From positions 1-6,809 of the forward strand of contig CAMKAA010000048.1 in NCBI GenBank assembly GCA_946410365.1: a stretch of 6,809 nt of DNA, written 5' to 3'. Numbering within the stretch: position 1 is the first letter of the stretch; every line of letters begins with the position of its first letter. Shown here piece by piece: positions 1-6,097 of this stretch. Source of the stretch: an uncultured Lachnospiraceae bacterium. GTDB lineage: Bacteria; Bacillota_A; Clostridia; Lachnospirales; Lachnospiraceae. The position numbers and the translations under genes are program-made. The notes below the pieces were generated by a model, which did no database searches, was not told the origin of the DNA, and was given only the letters and a program-made list of their open reading frames with translations.

Positions 1-66
1 CACGCTATCCCTATTATTTACAGTGATGATCAGATCAAATTTACAGTAGTCCTCAAAAAATCATGA
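1..66 (+). CDS. Possible 3' end of an unidentified gene (partial)
   Basis: An open frame enters from the left edge and ends at TGA 64-66, giving 21 codons. The peptide contains IYSDDQIKFTVVLKK, an alternating hydrophobic/polar strand of the kind that often closes a folded domain. The other two forward frames stop at 30 and 48 and read less like protein. No family can be named from so short a piece. If real, the gene reads towards argG, and the bidirectional hairpin at 234-267 would end both transcripts. An open frame of this length is common by chance, so this is a weak call. Confidence 0.35.
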   Translation, partial: HAIPIIYSDDQIKFTVVLKKS

Positions 67-123
67 AAATCTCCTTGTTTAAAGATTCTTGCTCATGCCT
101 AATAGCTGGAAAGAACCTGTGTC

Positions 124-200
124 CCGGAGTGTGTACCTTGTCAGTAATGATTTGCATCGGAAGATAGCGATTAAAACCCCGGAGTATATACCCTGTCATG
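124..200 (-). repeat. Two degenerate copies of the GACAGGGTATATAC repeat (left side)
   Basis: On the plus strand the two copies begin at CCGGAG 124-129 and CCGGAG 179-184, 55 bp apart. The copy at 179 continues into GTATATACCCTGTC (184-197). The copy at 124 continues into the diverged TGTGTACCTTGTCA. Read on the minus strand both resemble TGACAGGGTATATACTCCGG, so they are related to the tandem units at 299-420 but in opposite orientation. The core and its flank ATGACAGGGTATATAC is shared exactly between the 179 copy and the middle right-hand unit. The function is unknown. Confidence 0.7.
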
Positions 201-323
201 AACGACTTTTCAACGGCGGGGAAGCACCGCAGAAAAAAGAGATGGCACCGCAGTGTCATCTCTTTTTAATAACAATTCAATCTTCCCCGCCGTTGAAACC
301 GGAGTGAAGGACAGGGTATATAC
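184..323. repeat. Large nested inverted repeat (about 140 bp)
   Basis: Two perfect arm pairs face each other. GTATATACCCTGTC at 184-197 pairs with 310-323 (14 bp), and TTTCAACGGCGGGGAAG at 208-224 pairs with 282-298 (17 bp). Between these pairs lie unmatched segments of 10 nt on the left and 11 nt on the right. The enclosed 57 nt contain the separate terminator hairpin at 234-267. In RNA this would make a long rod with one internal loop topped by a second hairpin. It lies between the end of argG and a possible convergent gene end. It could be a degenerate palindromic mobile repeat or simply an elaborate 3' end; the sequence alone does not decide. Confidence 0.85.
234..267. terminator. Bidirectional intrinsic terminator hairpin
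   Basis: Arms at 234-248 and 253-267 form a 15-bp stem with one G-U wobble and the 4-nt loop CGCA. The stem starts with five A residues and ends with five T residues, so in either direction the transcript ends in a U run after a GC-containing hairpin. It sits about 155 bp beyond the argG stop codon and is the first clear intrinsic terminator met by leftward argG transcription. It would also end any rightward transcript entering from the left edge. Confidence 0.85.
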
Positions 324-420
324 GCAGGAGTACTCAACCTCCGGAGAGAATGACAGGGTATATACGCAGGGATACTTCAACTCCGGAGTGAAGGACAGGG
401 TATATACGCAGGGGTAAAGC
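299..420 (+). repeat. Tandem 42-bp repeat, three units
   Basis: Units start with CCGGAG at 299, 341 and 383, exactly 42 bp apart; the third is cut short near the argG stop. All three contain GACAGGGTATATACGCAGG. The 13 nt that follow vary slightly (GAGTACTCAACCT, GGATACTTCAACT). Small perfect palindromes recur: CTCCGGAG at the unit junctions, GTATATAC in the core and GAGTACTC in unit 1. The array lies in the presumed 3' untranslated region of argG. No start codon or ribosome binding site suggests that it is translated. The variable parts are too short and too similar to be CRISPR spacers. Confidence 0.9.
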
Positions 421-423
421 TTT

Positions 424-1656
424 TTACTGCTTATTCTTTTCTACTTCCTGCATCTTCATCGCGCGGACCTTTTCGGGAAGACCGAAGAGGTTGATGAATC
501 CCTCTGCGTCGTGGTGGTCGTAGAGGTCGCCTGTAGTGAAGGAGGCGAGGCTCATATTGTAGAGGCTGTAGGGAGAAGTCGTGCCGGCCTTGATGATGTT
601 GCCTTTGTAAAGACCGAACTTGACTTCGCCGGTCACATACTTCTGTGTGGACTCGATGAAGGCCTGTTCTGCCTCGCGAAGAGGAGAGAACCACTTGCCC
701 TCGTAGACGAGGCTTGCGAACTTGTGGCCGATCTCATCCTTGACTTCGTAGGTCTTGCGGTCGAGGACGAGCTCCTCGAGCTGCTGGTGTGCTTCCATGA
801 GGATGGTTCCGCCGGGAGTCTCATAGACGCCGCGGGACTTCATGCCGACTACGCGGTTCTCTACGATATCGATGATGCCGATTCCGTTCTCGCCGCCGAG
901 CTTGTTAAGAGTACGGATGATATCGGCGACCTTCATCTCTTTGCCGTTGACGGTCTTGGGAACGCCTGCCTCAAAGGTCATGGTTACATAAGTGATCTCG
1001 TCGGGAGCTGCCATGGGAGTCTTGCTAAGGACCAGAAGATGATCGTAGTTGGGCATCAGGGAAGGATCCTCAAGCTCGAGACCTTCGTGGCTGATGTGCC
1101 ACAGGTTGCGGTCACGGCTGTAGCTGCTGTCCGCTGAGAAGGGGAGGTCGATGCCATGCTTCTGGCAGTATTCGATCTCAGATTCACGGGAGTCCATGTT
1201 CCATTTGCTGCTGCGCCATGCGGCAATGATCTTGAGATCGGGGGCAAGAGCCTTGATGCCGAGCTCGAAGCGGATCTGGTCGTTGCCCTTGCCGGTCGCA
1301 CCGTGGCAGATCGTTGTGGCGCCTTCCTTGCGGGCGATCTCGACGAGTTTCTTGGCGATCAGCGGACGTGCCATGGATGTTCCGAGAAGATATTTGTTCT
1401 CGTAGACGGCGTGTGCCTGAACGCAAGGTACAATATATTCCTCGGCGAACTCATCATTGACATCCAGAATATAGAGCTTGGAAGCGCCGCAATATTTTGC
1501 ACGCTCTTCGAGGTGATCGAGCTCTTCCTCCTGGCCGCAGTCGATGCAGACACAGATGACATCAAAGTCGTAGTTTTCCTTGAGCCATGGAATGATGGTT
1601 GTGGTATCAAGACCGCCGCTGTAGGCGAGGATTACTTTTTCTTTCTGTTCGGACAT
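424..1656 (-). CDS. argG: Argininosuccinate synthase
   Basis: This cytoplasmic enzyme joins citrulline and aspartate with ATP to give argininosuccinate, AMP and pyrophosphate, the penultimate step of arginine synthesis. The 410-residue product has the usual length. The ATP-pyrophosphatase loop AYSGGLDT is at residues 11-18. The family motifs HGATGKGNDQIRFE (118-131), SADSSYSRDRNLW (174-186) and RGVYETPGG (275-283) are intact. The start at 1654-1656 was chosen because GGAGG (1665-1669, read on the minus strand) lies 8 nt upstream and the family begins here with a short lead before VILAYSGG. The frame extends to 1749, but those extra 31 residues are Cys- and Lys-rich and unlike the family. The gene diverges from the GNAT-argJ-argB-argD operon and shares a 292-bp control region with it. 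Its 3' side holds the repeat array and terminator. Confidence 0.98.
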   Translation of the reverse strand: MSEQKEKVILAYSGGLDTTTIIPWLKENYDFDVICVCIDCGQEEELDHLEERAKYCGASKLYILDVNDEFAEEYIVPCVQAHAVYENKYLLGTSMARPLIAKKLVEIARKEGATTICHGATGKGNDQIRFELGIKALAPDLKIIAAWRSSKWNMDSRESEIEYCQKHGIDLPFSADSSYSRDRNLWHISHEGLELEDPSLMPNYDHLLVLSKTPMAAPDEITYVTMTFEAGVPKTVNGKEMKVADIIRTLNKLGGENGIGIIDIVENRVVGMKSRGVYETPGGTILMEAHQQLEELVLDRKTYEVKDEIGHKFASLVYEGKWFSPLREAEQAFIESTQKYVTGEVKFGLYKGNIIKAGTTSPYSLYNMSLASFTTGDLYDHHDAEGFINLFGLPEKVRAMKMQEVEKNKQ

Positions 1657-1720
1657 TGTGAGTTCCTCCATTTCTATATATACATTGTATTTTTTTCGTA
1701 AGCAGGTCTTACATTTGTGT

Positions 1721-1749
1721 ACTATACAACAGCATATTCGGAAATGCAA
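1721..1749 (-). promoter_or_regulatory. Candidate argG promoter
   Basis: Read on the minus strand, TTGCAT (1744-1749) and TATAGT (1721-1726) are separated by exactly 17 bp. The -10 matches five of six consensus positions and the -35 only three, as expected for a promoter under control. Transcription would start near 1714, leaving a leader of about 58 nt, too short for a T-box or a large riboswitch. Confidence 0.5.
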
Positions 1750-1756
1750 TAGGGAT

Positions 1757-1846
1757 TATGAATATAATTTAATAATATTCGAAAAATATGCATTGAAAAC
1801 TGCATAATATGCGTTTATAATGCATAAAAGATGTATATTATGTATA
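1757..1846. promoter_or_regulatory. Candidate ArgR (ARG-box-like) operator cluster
   Basis: The AT-rich middle of the divergent region repeats one hexamer: TATGCA at 1787-1792, TGCATA at 1801-1806 and 1821-1826, and the variants TATGCG 1808-1813, TGTATA 1832-1837 and TGTATA 1841-1846. TATGCA and TGCATA at 1787 and 1801 form an inverted repeat with an 8-nt gap. The two TGCATA copies are 20 bp apart, about two helical turns. Separately, TATGAATATAATTTAATA (1757-1774) agrees with a Bacillus-type ARG box at about 12 of 18 positions, and GAATAT 1760-1765 pairs with ATATTC 1775-1780. The position between the two promoter candidates fits ArgR control of both arginine transcripts. Binding by ArgR is inferred, and AT-rich DNA produces such matches easily. 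Confidence 0.4.
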
Positions 1847-1859
1847 TTCCCTGATTAAA

Positions 1860-1889
1860 TTGATCAAAAATAGTTCTTTATTATATAAA
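1860..1889 (+). promoter_or_regulatory. Candidate promoter of the GNAT-argJ-argB-argD operon
   Basis: TTGATC (1860-1865) and TATAAA (1884-1889) are 18 bp apart and lie 14 bp beyond the last TGTATA hexamer of the operator cluster. Transcription would begin near 1896, giving a leader of about 50 nt. The AT richness offers other -10 choices, such as TATTAT at 1899-1904, so the exact site is uncertain. Confidence 0.4.
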
Positions 1890-1948
1890 AAATTGTGATA
1901 TTATCAGACTGCATGACTTTAAAAGGATGAAAAAAGTAAAGGAATAAT

Positions 1949-2419
1949 ATGGAAAATATTGAGATACGTCCCATGGTGAACGGCGATTACGACAAAGTCC
2001 GGAATCTGTGGCTTAGTATAAGAGGCTTCGGGATCCGCAGTATAGACGATTCCAGAGAAGATATAGAGAGGTTTCTTGAGAGAAATCCCACTACCAGCGT
2101 AGTGGCCTGTGACGGAGACAGGATCGTCGGCTCAATACTTTGCGGGCACGACGGCAGACAGGCAAGCTTCTACCACGTATGTGTGAAGAAGTCCTACAGG
2201 AGGCAGGGCATCGCCACACAGATGGTCATCTACTGCATGAACGAACTTAAGAAAATGAAGATCAATAAGATCGCACTGATCGCGTTTACGAAGAATGACG
2301 CCGGAAACGCTTTTTGGAAGCAGATCGGATGGACTTGCCGTCCTGACTGCAATTATTATGAATTCATTCTGAATGAAGCGAATATCACGCGGTTTATAGA
2401 GAGTGAAACGGAGGAGTAA
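1949..2419 (+). CDS. GNAT-family N-acetyltransferase at the head of the arginine operon
   Basis: The 156-residue product is a single GNAT domain of cytoplasmic type, with no signal or membrane segment. The acetyl-CoA pyrophosphate-binding loop is YRRQGIA (residues 83-89), preceded by the central strand ASFYHVCVKK (72-81). The later NDAGNAFWKQIGW (116-128) is the usual GNAT motif B helix and turn. The layout, including VGSILCGHDGR (60-70), resembles the YpeA/RimI-like branch. AAAGGA (1938-1943) lies 5 nt before the start. The stop codon is one base from the argJ start, and argJ's ribosome binding site lies inside this gene, which suggests coupled translation. The substrate is not readable. Operon position makes glutamate (a short N-acetylglutamate synthase) or another arginine-pathway amine the leading guess. 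It lacks the kinase-like domain of classical ArgA. The family call is firm; the role is inference. Confidence 0.88.
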   Translation: MENIEIRPMVNGDYDKVRNLWLSIRGFGIRSIDDSREDIERFLERNPTTSVVACDGDRIVGSILCGHDGRQASFYHVCVKKSYRRQGIATQMVIYCMNELKKMKINKIALIAFTKNDAGNAFWKQIGWTCRPDCNYYEFILNEANITRFIESETEE

Positions 2420-2420
2420 G

Positions 2421-3647
2421 ATGAAGAAGATCGAGGGAGGCGTTACAGCAGCGCAGGGGTTTGAGGCAGCATCGGCAGCCGCAGGTATTAAATATAAAGG
2501 AAGAACCGACATGGCGCTTGTTTTCAGTAAGGAGCCCTGTGTATGTGCCGGTACTTTTACAACAAACGTAGTCAAAGCCGCCCCGGTCATCTGGGACAGG
2601 GACATGGTATACAGCGGTAAGCCTGCTCACGCGGTGATCGTTAATTCCGGTATAGCAAATGCATGCACAGGCAGTGAAGGAATGGAATACTGCAAGCAGA
2701 CCGCAGAGGAAGCTGCCGCATGTCTTGATATCGATGCGGATTCCGTTCTAGTGGGATCTACAGGCGTTATCGGGTTCCAGCTTCCGATCGACCGCATAAA
2801 AGCCGGCGTAAGAATGCTCGCTGAGAAGAAAAGATCCGGGATCGAGGCCGGAACAGAGGCTGCAAAGGCTATCATGACCACGGATACCGTCCATAAAGAG
2901 ACCGCATATGAGTTTGAAACAGGCGGAAAGAAAGCGGTGATCGGCGGCATGGCCAAGGGGTCCGGAATGATCCACCCCAATATGTGCACGATGCTCGGTT
3001 ATGTGACTACAGATGCCGCTATTGAGAAGAACCTGCTGCAGAAAGCACTCAGTGAGATCGTTCAGGAGACTTTCAATATGATCTCCGTGGACGGGGACAC
3101 TTCCACTAATGACACGCTGCTCGTCCTCGCGAACGGGCTTGCCGGCAATTCGCTTATCTCTGATGAGAACAGCGCAGACTATGCCGCATTCTATGAGGCA
3201 CTAAGGACAGTCTGCCGGGAACTTGCCATGAGGATGGCAGGAGACGGAGAGGGATGCACCAGACTCATCGAAACAAGAGTCATTCATGCGGACAGCCTTG
3301 ATAACGCCAGGACCCTCGCGAAGAGCGTCATAACTTCCAGTCTCACCAAAGCAGCCGTATTCGGCAGAGATGCGAACTGGGGAAGAATCCTGTGCGCGCT
3401 CGGCTATTCCGGAGCACAATTCGACCCGGAGAACTGCGATCTGTATTTTGGCGAGGGAGATGACCGGATCCTTATATTCACAAATGGAAGTGCCGCTGAT
3501 TACAGCGAAGAGGAGGCTACTGCGCTCCTCTCCGGCGAGAAGGTGATCATCACAGCGGATATGCATATGGGAGAAGCGGAAGCGACCGCATGGGGATGCG
3601 ACCTCACCTATGACTATGTCAAGATCAACGCGGACTACAGAAGCTGA
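2421..3647 (+). CDS. argJ: Glutamate N-acetyltransferase / ornithine acetyltransferase (ArgJ)
   Basis: ArgJ moves the acetyl group from N-acetylornithine to glutamate, releasing ornithine and renewing N-acetylglutamate; many homologues also acetylate glutamate from acetyl-CoA. The 408-residue product has the family length and both halves. The self-cleavage site is in KGSGMIHPNMCTML (residues 179-192), where Thr190 would become the nucleophile of the beta chain after cleavage following Cys189 (Ala is common there). The oxyanion-hole motif STGVIG is at 113-118. The C-terminus KINADYRS matches the family's conserved end. The start at 2421 has GGAGG (2410-2414) 6 nt ahead and gives the usual KKIEGGVTAAQGF opening. 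A GTG at 2403 lies upstream of that ribosome binding site and was rejected. Whether this copy is mono- or bifunctional cannot be told by reading. Confidence 0.98.
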   Translation: MKKIEGGVTAAQGFEAASAAAGIKYKGRTDMALVFSKEPCVCAGTFTTNVVKAAPVIWDRDMVYSGKPAHAVIVNSGIANACTGSEGMEYCKQTAEEAAACLDIDADSVLVGSTGVIGFQLPIDRIKAGVRMLAEKKRSGIEAGTEAAKAIMTTDTVHKETAYEFETGGKKAVIGGMAKGSGMIHPNMCTMLGYVTTDAAIEKNLLQKALSEIVQETFNMISVDGDTSTNDTLLVLANGLAGNSLISDENSADYAAFYEALRTVCRELAMRMAGDGEGCTRLIETRVIHADSLDNARTLAKSVITSSLTKAAVFGRDANWGRILCALGYSGAQFDPENCDLYFGEGDDRILIFTNGSAADYSEEEATALLSGEKVIITADMHMGEAEATAWGCDLTYDYVKINADYRS

Positions 3648-3679
3648 ACTGTAAGTCTGTCAAAATATATAAAGATCAG

Positions 3680-3718
3680 GGATACTGCCGGAACAAAGAA
3701 CTTAGCCGCAGCGTATCC
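3680..3718 (+). other. Hairpin in the argJ-argB gap
   Basis: In the 87-nt space between argJ and argB, GGATAC (3680-3685) pairs with GTATCC (3713-3718), and the stem can continue with TGC/GCA and neighbouring G-C pairs across small bulges. No T run follows, so it is unlikely to be an efficient terminator. It ends only a few bases before the argB ribosome binding site (GGAGA 3724-3728). It may protect processed mRNA ends or tune argB translation; this is inference. Confidence 0.5.
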
Positions 3719-3734
3719 GGAATGGAGATTAATA

Positions 3735-4637
3735 ATGGAAACTTATCTGAACCGGGAACAGACCGAGGCGCAGCGTAAAGCGTCAGTGCTGATCGAGGCT
3801 CTGCCTTATATTCAGAAATTCAACAGAAAGATCGTTGTTATCAAGTACGGCGGGAGCGCAATGAACAACGAGGAGCTTCAGAGGAATGTCATCAAGGATG
3901 TAACGCTCCTCAAACTCGTCGGATTTAAGCCGATCATCGTCCACGGAGGCGGCAAAGCGATCAGCAGGTGGGTGAAAAAGAGCGGAAAAGAAGCGCAGTT
4001 CATAAACGGCCTTCGCGTGACTGACGAGGAGACAATGGAGATCGCCGAGATGGTGCTCGGAAGAGTCAACAAGGACCTCGTCCGCATGGTGGAAGAACTG
4101 GGCGTAAAGTCAGTGGGCATCAGCGGCAAGGACGGCAAACTCCTCACTGTAAATAAGAAGTATTCCGACGGGCAGGACATCGGTTATGTCGGAGAGGTCT
4201 GCAAAGTAAGGCCCAAGATCCTCTATGATCTTCTGGACAACGATTATCTTCCGATCGTAGCGCCGATAGGGATGGACGAGAATTTTGACACTTACAATAT
4301 AAATGCAGACGAGGCAGCAAGTGCCATCGCAAGATCCGTAAAGGCTGACAGGTTAGTTTACCTTACGGATATCGCAGGTCTTTACAGGGATATCAATGAT
4401 CCTTCTTCCTTTATAAACAGGATCACCATCGCGGAAGCGGAGCAGCTGATCGCAGACGGCATCATCGGAGGCGGAATGCTTCCCAAACTCACAAACTGCA
4501 CCCAGGCGGTCCGAGGCGGCGTGCACAGGGTCCATATCCTGGACGGCAGGATCCCCCACAGTATGCTGCTGGAGTTCTTCACAGACAAGGGAGTCGGAAC
4601 GATGTTCCATCTCTCTTCCGATACGGATATGAACTGA
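3735..4637 (+). CDS. argB: N-acetylglutamate kinase
   Basis: ArgB phosphorylates N-acetylglutamate with ATP, the second step and usual feedback point of the cyclic arginine pathway. The 300-residue product is a complete amino-acid kinase fold. KYGGSAM (residues 37-43) carries the phosphate-contacting lysine and glycines, followed by VHGGGKAIS (69-77), the substrate-binding NGLRVT (91-96), NINADEAA (188-195), the catalytic-type Asp of YLTDIAGLY (209-217) and MLPKL (248-252). About 33 residues precede the first kinase strand, including the helix-forming [19 protein letters not shown]. That extension marks the hexameric, arginine-inhibited class and is missing from the E. coli type. The ribosome binding site GGAGA (3724-3728) sits 6 nt before the start. 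argD follows after 22 nt, so cotranscription is expected. Confidence 0.98.
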   Translation: METYLNREQTEAQRKASVLIEALPYIQKFNRKIVVIKYGGSAMNNEELQRNVIKDVTLLKLVGFKPIIVHGGGKAISRWVKKSGKEAQFINGLRVTDEETMEIAEMVLGRVNKDLVRMVEELGVKSVGISGKDGKLLTVNKKYSDGQDIGYVGEVCKVRPKILYDLLDNDYLPIVAPIGMDENFDTYNINADEAASAIARSVKADRLVYLTDIAGLYRDINDPSSFINRITIAEAEQLIADGIIGGGMLPKLTNCTQAVRGGVHRVHILDGRIPHSMLLEFFTDKGVGTMFHLSSDTDMN

Positions 4638-4659
4638 ACGGACAAAAAAGGAGCGAAAA

Positions 4660-5871
4660 ATGAGCCAGAACGCAATGACAATGAAAATGATGATCGAGCA
4701 GGCGGAAAATGACCTGCTGCACACATATAACCGCTACCAGGTGGTCCTCGATCACGGTGAAGGTGTGTATCTCTACGATGTGGAGGGAAAGAAATATTTG
4801 GACTTTATGTCCGGCATCGGCGTTTTCGCACTCGGCTACAGCAACGAGTATTATGATAACGCCCTGAAGGCACAGATCGATAAGATCCTGCATACTTCCA
4901 ACTATTTTTACAATGTTCCTGCCATCACGGCGGCTCACAGGATCAAAGAAGTCAGCGGGATGGACAGAGTATTTTTTGCCAACTCCGGAGCCGAGGCCGT
5001 TGAGGGAGCTCTGAAAGCAGCTGTCAAATACGCCTACAACAAGGACGGCGCATCGGATCATCAGGTTGTGGCTCTCGAACACTCTTTCCACGGCCGCACT
5101 TACGGCGCTCTTTCAGTCACCGGCAACAGCCACTACAGGGAAGCTTTCGGCGCTATGCCCTGTGAAGCCAGATTCGCCAGAATGAATGACATGGACAGCA
5201 TCCTTGAGGCTGTGACAGACAAGACCTGTGCCATTATCATGGAAGTGGTCCAGGGCGAGGGCGGCATTGTTCCCGCGAAGGAAGAGTTTCTAAGAGCAGT
5301 AAGAGAACTCTGCGATGAGAAGGATATTCTGCTGATCTTTGATGAGGTGCAATGCGGCATGGGGCGTACAGGTTATATGTACGCATGGCAGAAATTCGGC
5401 ATTAAGCCCGATATCATGACTTCCGCCAAGGCACTGGGCTGCGGCGTACCGGTGGGCGCATTCATGATGACACAGAAAGTGGCTGACAATTCCCTGACAG
5501 CCGGAGACCACGGGACTACATACGGTGGAAATCCGTTGGCATGCGCGGCAGTAAATGCAGTCCTTGATCAGTATGAGGATCTTGGGATCACGGATCATGT
5601 TAAAAAGACGGCTCCCTATCTCGAGAAGAAACTTGATGAACTGGTAGCAAAATATGATTTCTGCCTGGAGAGACGGGGACGCGGTTTCATGCAGGGACTT
5701 GTCTGCAGAGGTCCTGTTAAAGGGGTGATCGCCGACGCTATGGATAACGGACTGATCCTCATAAATGCGGGCGCGGATATCATCCGGATCCTGCCCCCGC
5801 TCGTCATCACAGAGCATGAGATCGACGAGATGATCTCTATTTTGGAACCTGCGCTGGCGAAAGCTGAATGA
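4660..5871 (+). CDS. argD: Acetylornithine aminotransferase
   Basis: This PLP enzyme exchanges an amino group between glutamate and N-acetylglutamate semialdehyde to form N-acetylornithine. The 403-residue product is a full class-III aminotransferase. [13 protein letters not shown] (107-119) binds the PLP phosphate, and HSFHGRTYG (141-149) includes the ring-stacking region. In [12 protein letters not shown] (227-238) Asp228 contacts the pyridine nitrogen. Lys257 in TSAKALGCG (254-262) should be the Schiff-base lysine. [10 protein letters not shown] (284-293) and Arg376 in IRILPPL complete the site. AAGGAG (4648-4653) lies 6 nt before the first ATG; four more Met codons follow within 11 residues, so a slightly later start is possible. 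Some homologues also serve lysine synthesis, but linkage to argJ and argB supports the arginine role. It is the last gene of the operon. Confidence 0.97.
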   Translation: MSQNAMTMKMMIEQAENDLLHTYNRYQVVLDHGEGVYLYDVEGKKYLDFMSGIGVFALGYSNEYYDNALKAQIDKILHTSNYFYNVPAITAAHRIKEVSGMDRVFFANSGAEAVEGALKAAVKYAYNKDGASDHQVVALEHSFHGRTYGALSVTGNSHYREAFGAMPCEARFARMNDMDSILEAVTDKTCAIIMEVVQGEGGIVPAKEEFLRAVRELCDEKDILLIFDEVQCGMGRTGYMYAWQKFGIKPDIMTSAKALGCGVPVGAFMMTQKVADNSLTAGDHGTTYGGNPLACAAVNAVLDQYEDLGITDHVKKTAPYLEKKLDELVAKYDFCLERRGRGFMQGLVCRGPVKGVIADAMDNGLILINAGADIIRILPPLVITEHEIDEMISILEPALAKAE

Positions 5872-5909
5872 TACATAAATATGATCAAATCCCGTGAGGG
5901 GGCATTGTG

Positions 5910-5962
5910 ATCTCCACAGTATGGACAGATAGCCCATATTGTGGAGATTATTTGTTGATTTA
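5910..5962 (+). terminator. Intrinsic terminator after argD
   Basis: ATCTCCACAGTATGG (5910-5924) and CCATATTGTGGAGAT (5934-5948) form a 15-bp stem with a single G-U wobble and a 9-nt loop. TATTTGTTGATTT follows, a T-rich but interrupted tail. It starts 38 bp after the argD stop and separates the arginine operon from comEA. There is no A run on the left side, so it should work mainly rightward. Confidence 0.85.
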
Positions 5963-6025
5963 CTATATTTTGTATGGAGAGGGCCTGATAATGGAAAAAA
6001 AGGTTGGCAGATAGGGGAAATTACC

Positions 6026-6054
6026 TTGTAAAATATTACGCTAATGATTACAAT
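6026..6054 (+). promoter_or_regulatory. Candidate comEA promoter
   Basis: TTGTAA (6026-6031) and TACAAT (6049-6054) are separated by exactly 17 bp, matching the vegetative consensus at four and five of six positions. Transcription would begin near 6061 and leave a short leader of about 37 nt that contains the hairpin at 6073-6093. Its place after the argD terminator implies that comEA is transcribed independently of the arginine operon. Confidence 0.6.
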
Positions 6055-6072
6055 AATGTTGTCGCAATGCGG

Positions 6073-6093
6073 GTCCCTTTAGAATAAGGGGAC
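6073..6093 (+). promoter_or_regulatory. Hairpin covering the comEA ribosome binding site
   Basis: GTCCCTT (6073-6079) can pair with AAGGGGAC (6086-6093), leaving one bulged G and the 6-nt loop TAGAAT. The ribosome binding site AAGGGG (6086-6091) is entirely in the right arm, 6 nt before the ATG. Folding would therefore hide it and lower initiation until the hairpin is opened. The pairing is visible; the regulatory effect is inferred. Confidence 0.5.
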
Positions 6094-6097
6094 AAGT

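Noticed and set aside
68..87. Weak AATCT/AGATT hairpin
   Set aside because: Only five A/T-rich pairs with a 10-nt loop, which is expected by chance.
53..259. Small protein of 68 residues read leftward
   Set aside because: It begins inside the terminator stem and covers the inverted repeat; no ribosome binding site or recognisable domain.
89..307. Small protein of 72 residues read rightward
   Set aside because: It crosses the terminator hairpin and repeat copies, has no good ribosome binding site, and its residues follow the palindromic DNA rather than any fold.
299..420. CRISPR array
   Set aside because: The between-core segments are only about 13 nt, similar to one another, and the cores themselves vary. 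Copies also occur in opposite orientation. None of this fits a repeat-spacer array, and no cas gene is present.
511..1137. Long open frame antisense to argG (208 codons)
   Set aside because: It lies wholly opposite a well-conserved argG and is explained by the codon bias of that gene; no ribosome binding site or family motif.
1657..1749. Upstream extension of argG by 31 residues
   Set aside because: The extension is unlike the family, would cover the promoter candidate, and the internal ATG has a strong GGAGG at correct spacing.
1657..1948. T-box or arginine riboswitch in either leader
   Set aside because: The predicted leaders are only about 50-60 nt and show no specifier loop, T-box core or terminator/antiterminator pair.
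2403..2420. GTG start for argJ six codons upstream
   Set aside because: The GGAGG used by the ATG at 2421 lies inside this extension, and the family begins at the later Met.
3643..3673. Internal promoter before argB (CTGAAC to TATAAA)
   Set aside because: The -35 is poor and the spacer is 19 bp; the AT-rich run alone explains the -10 match.
5991..6014. Seven-codon leader peptide upstream of comEA
   Set aside because: It lies upstream of the likely comEA transcription start and is too short to separate from chance.
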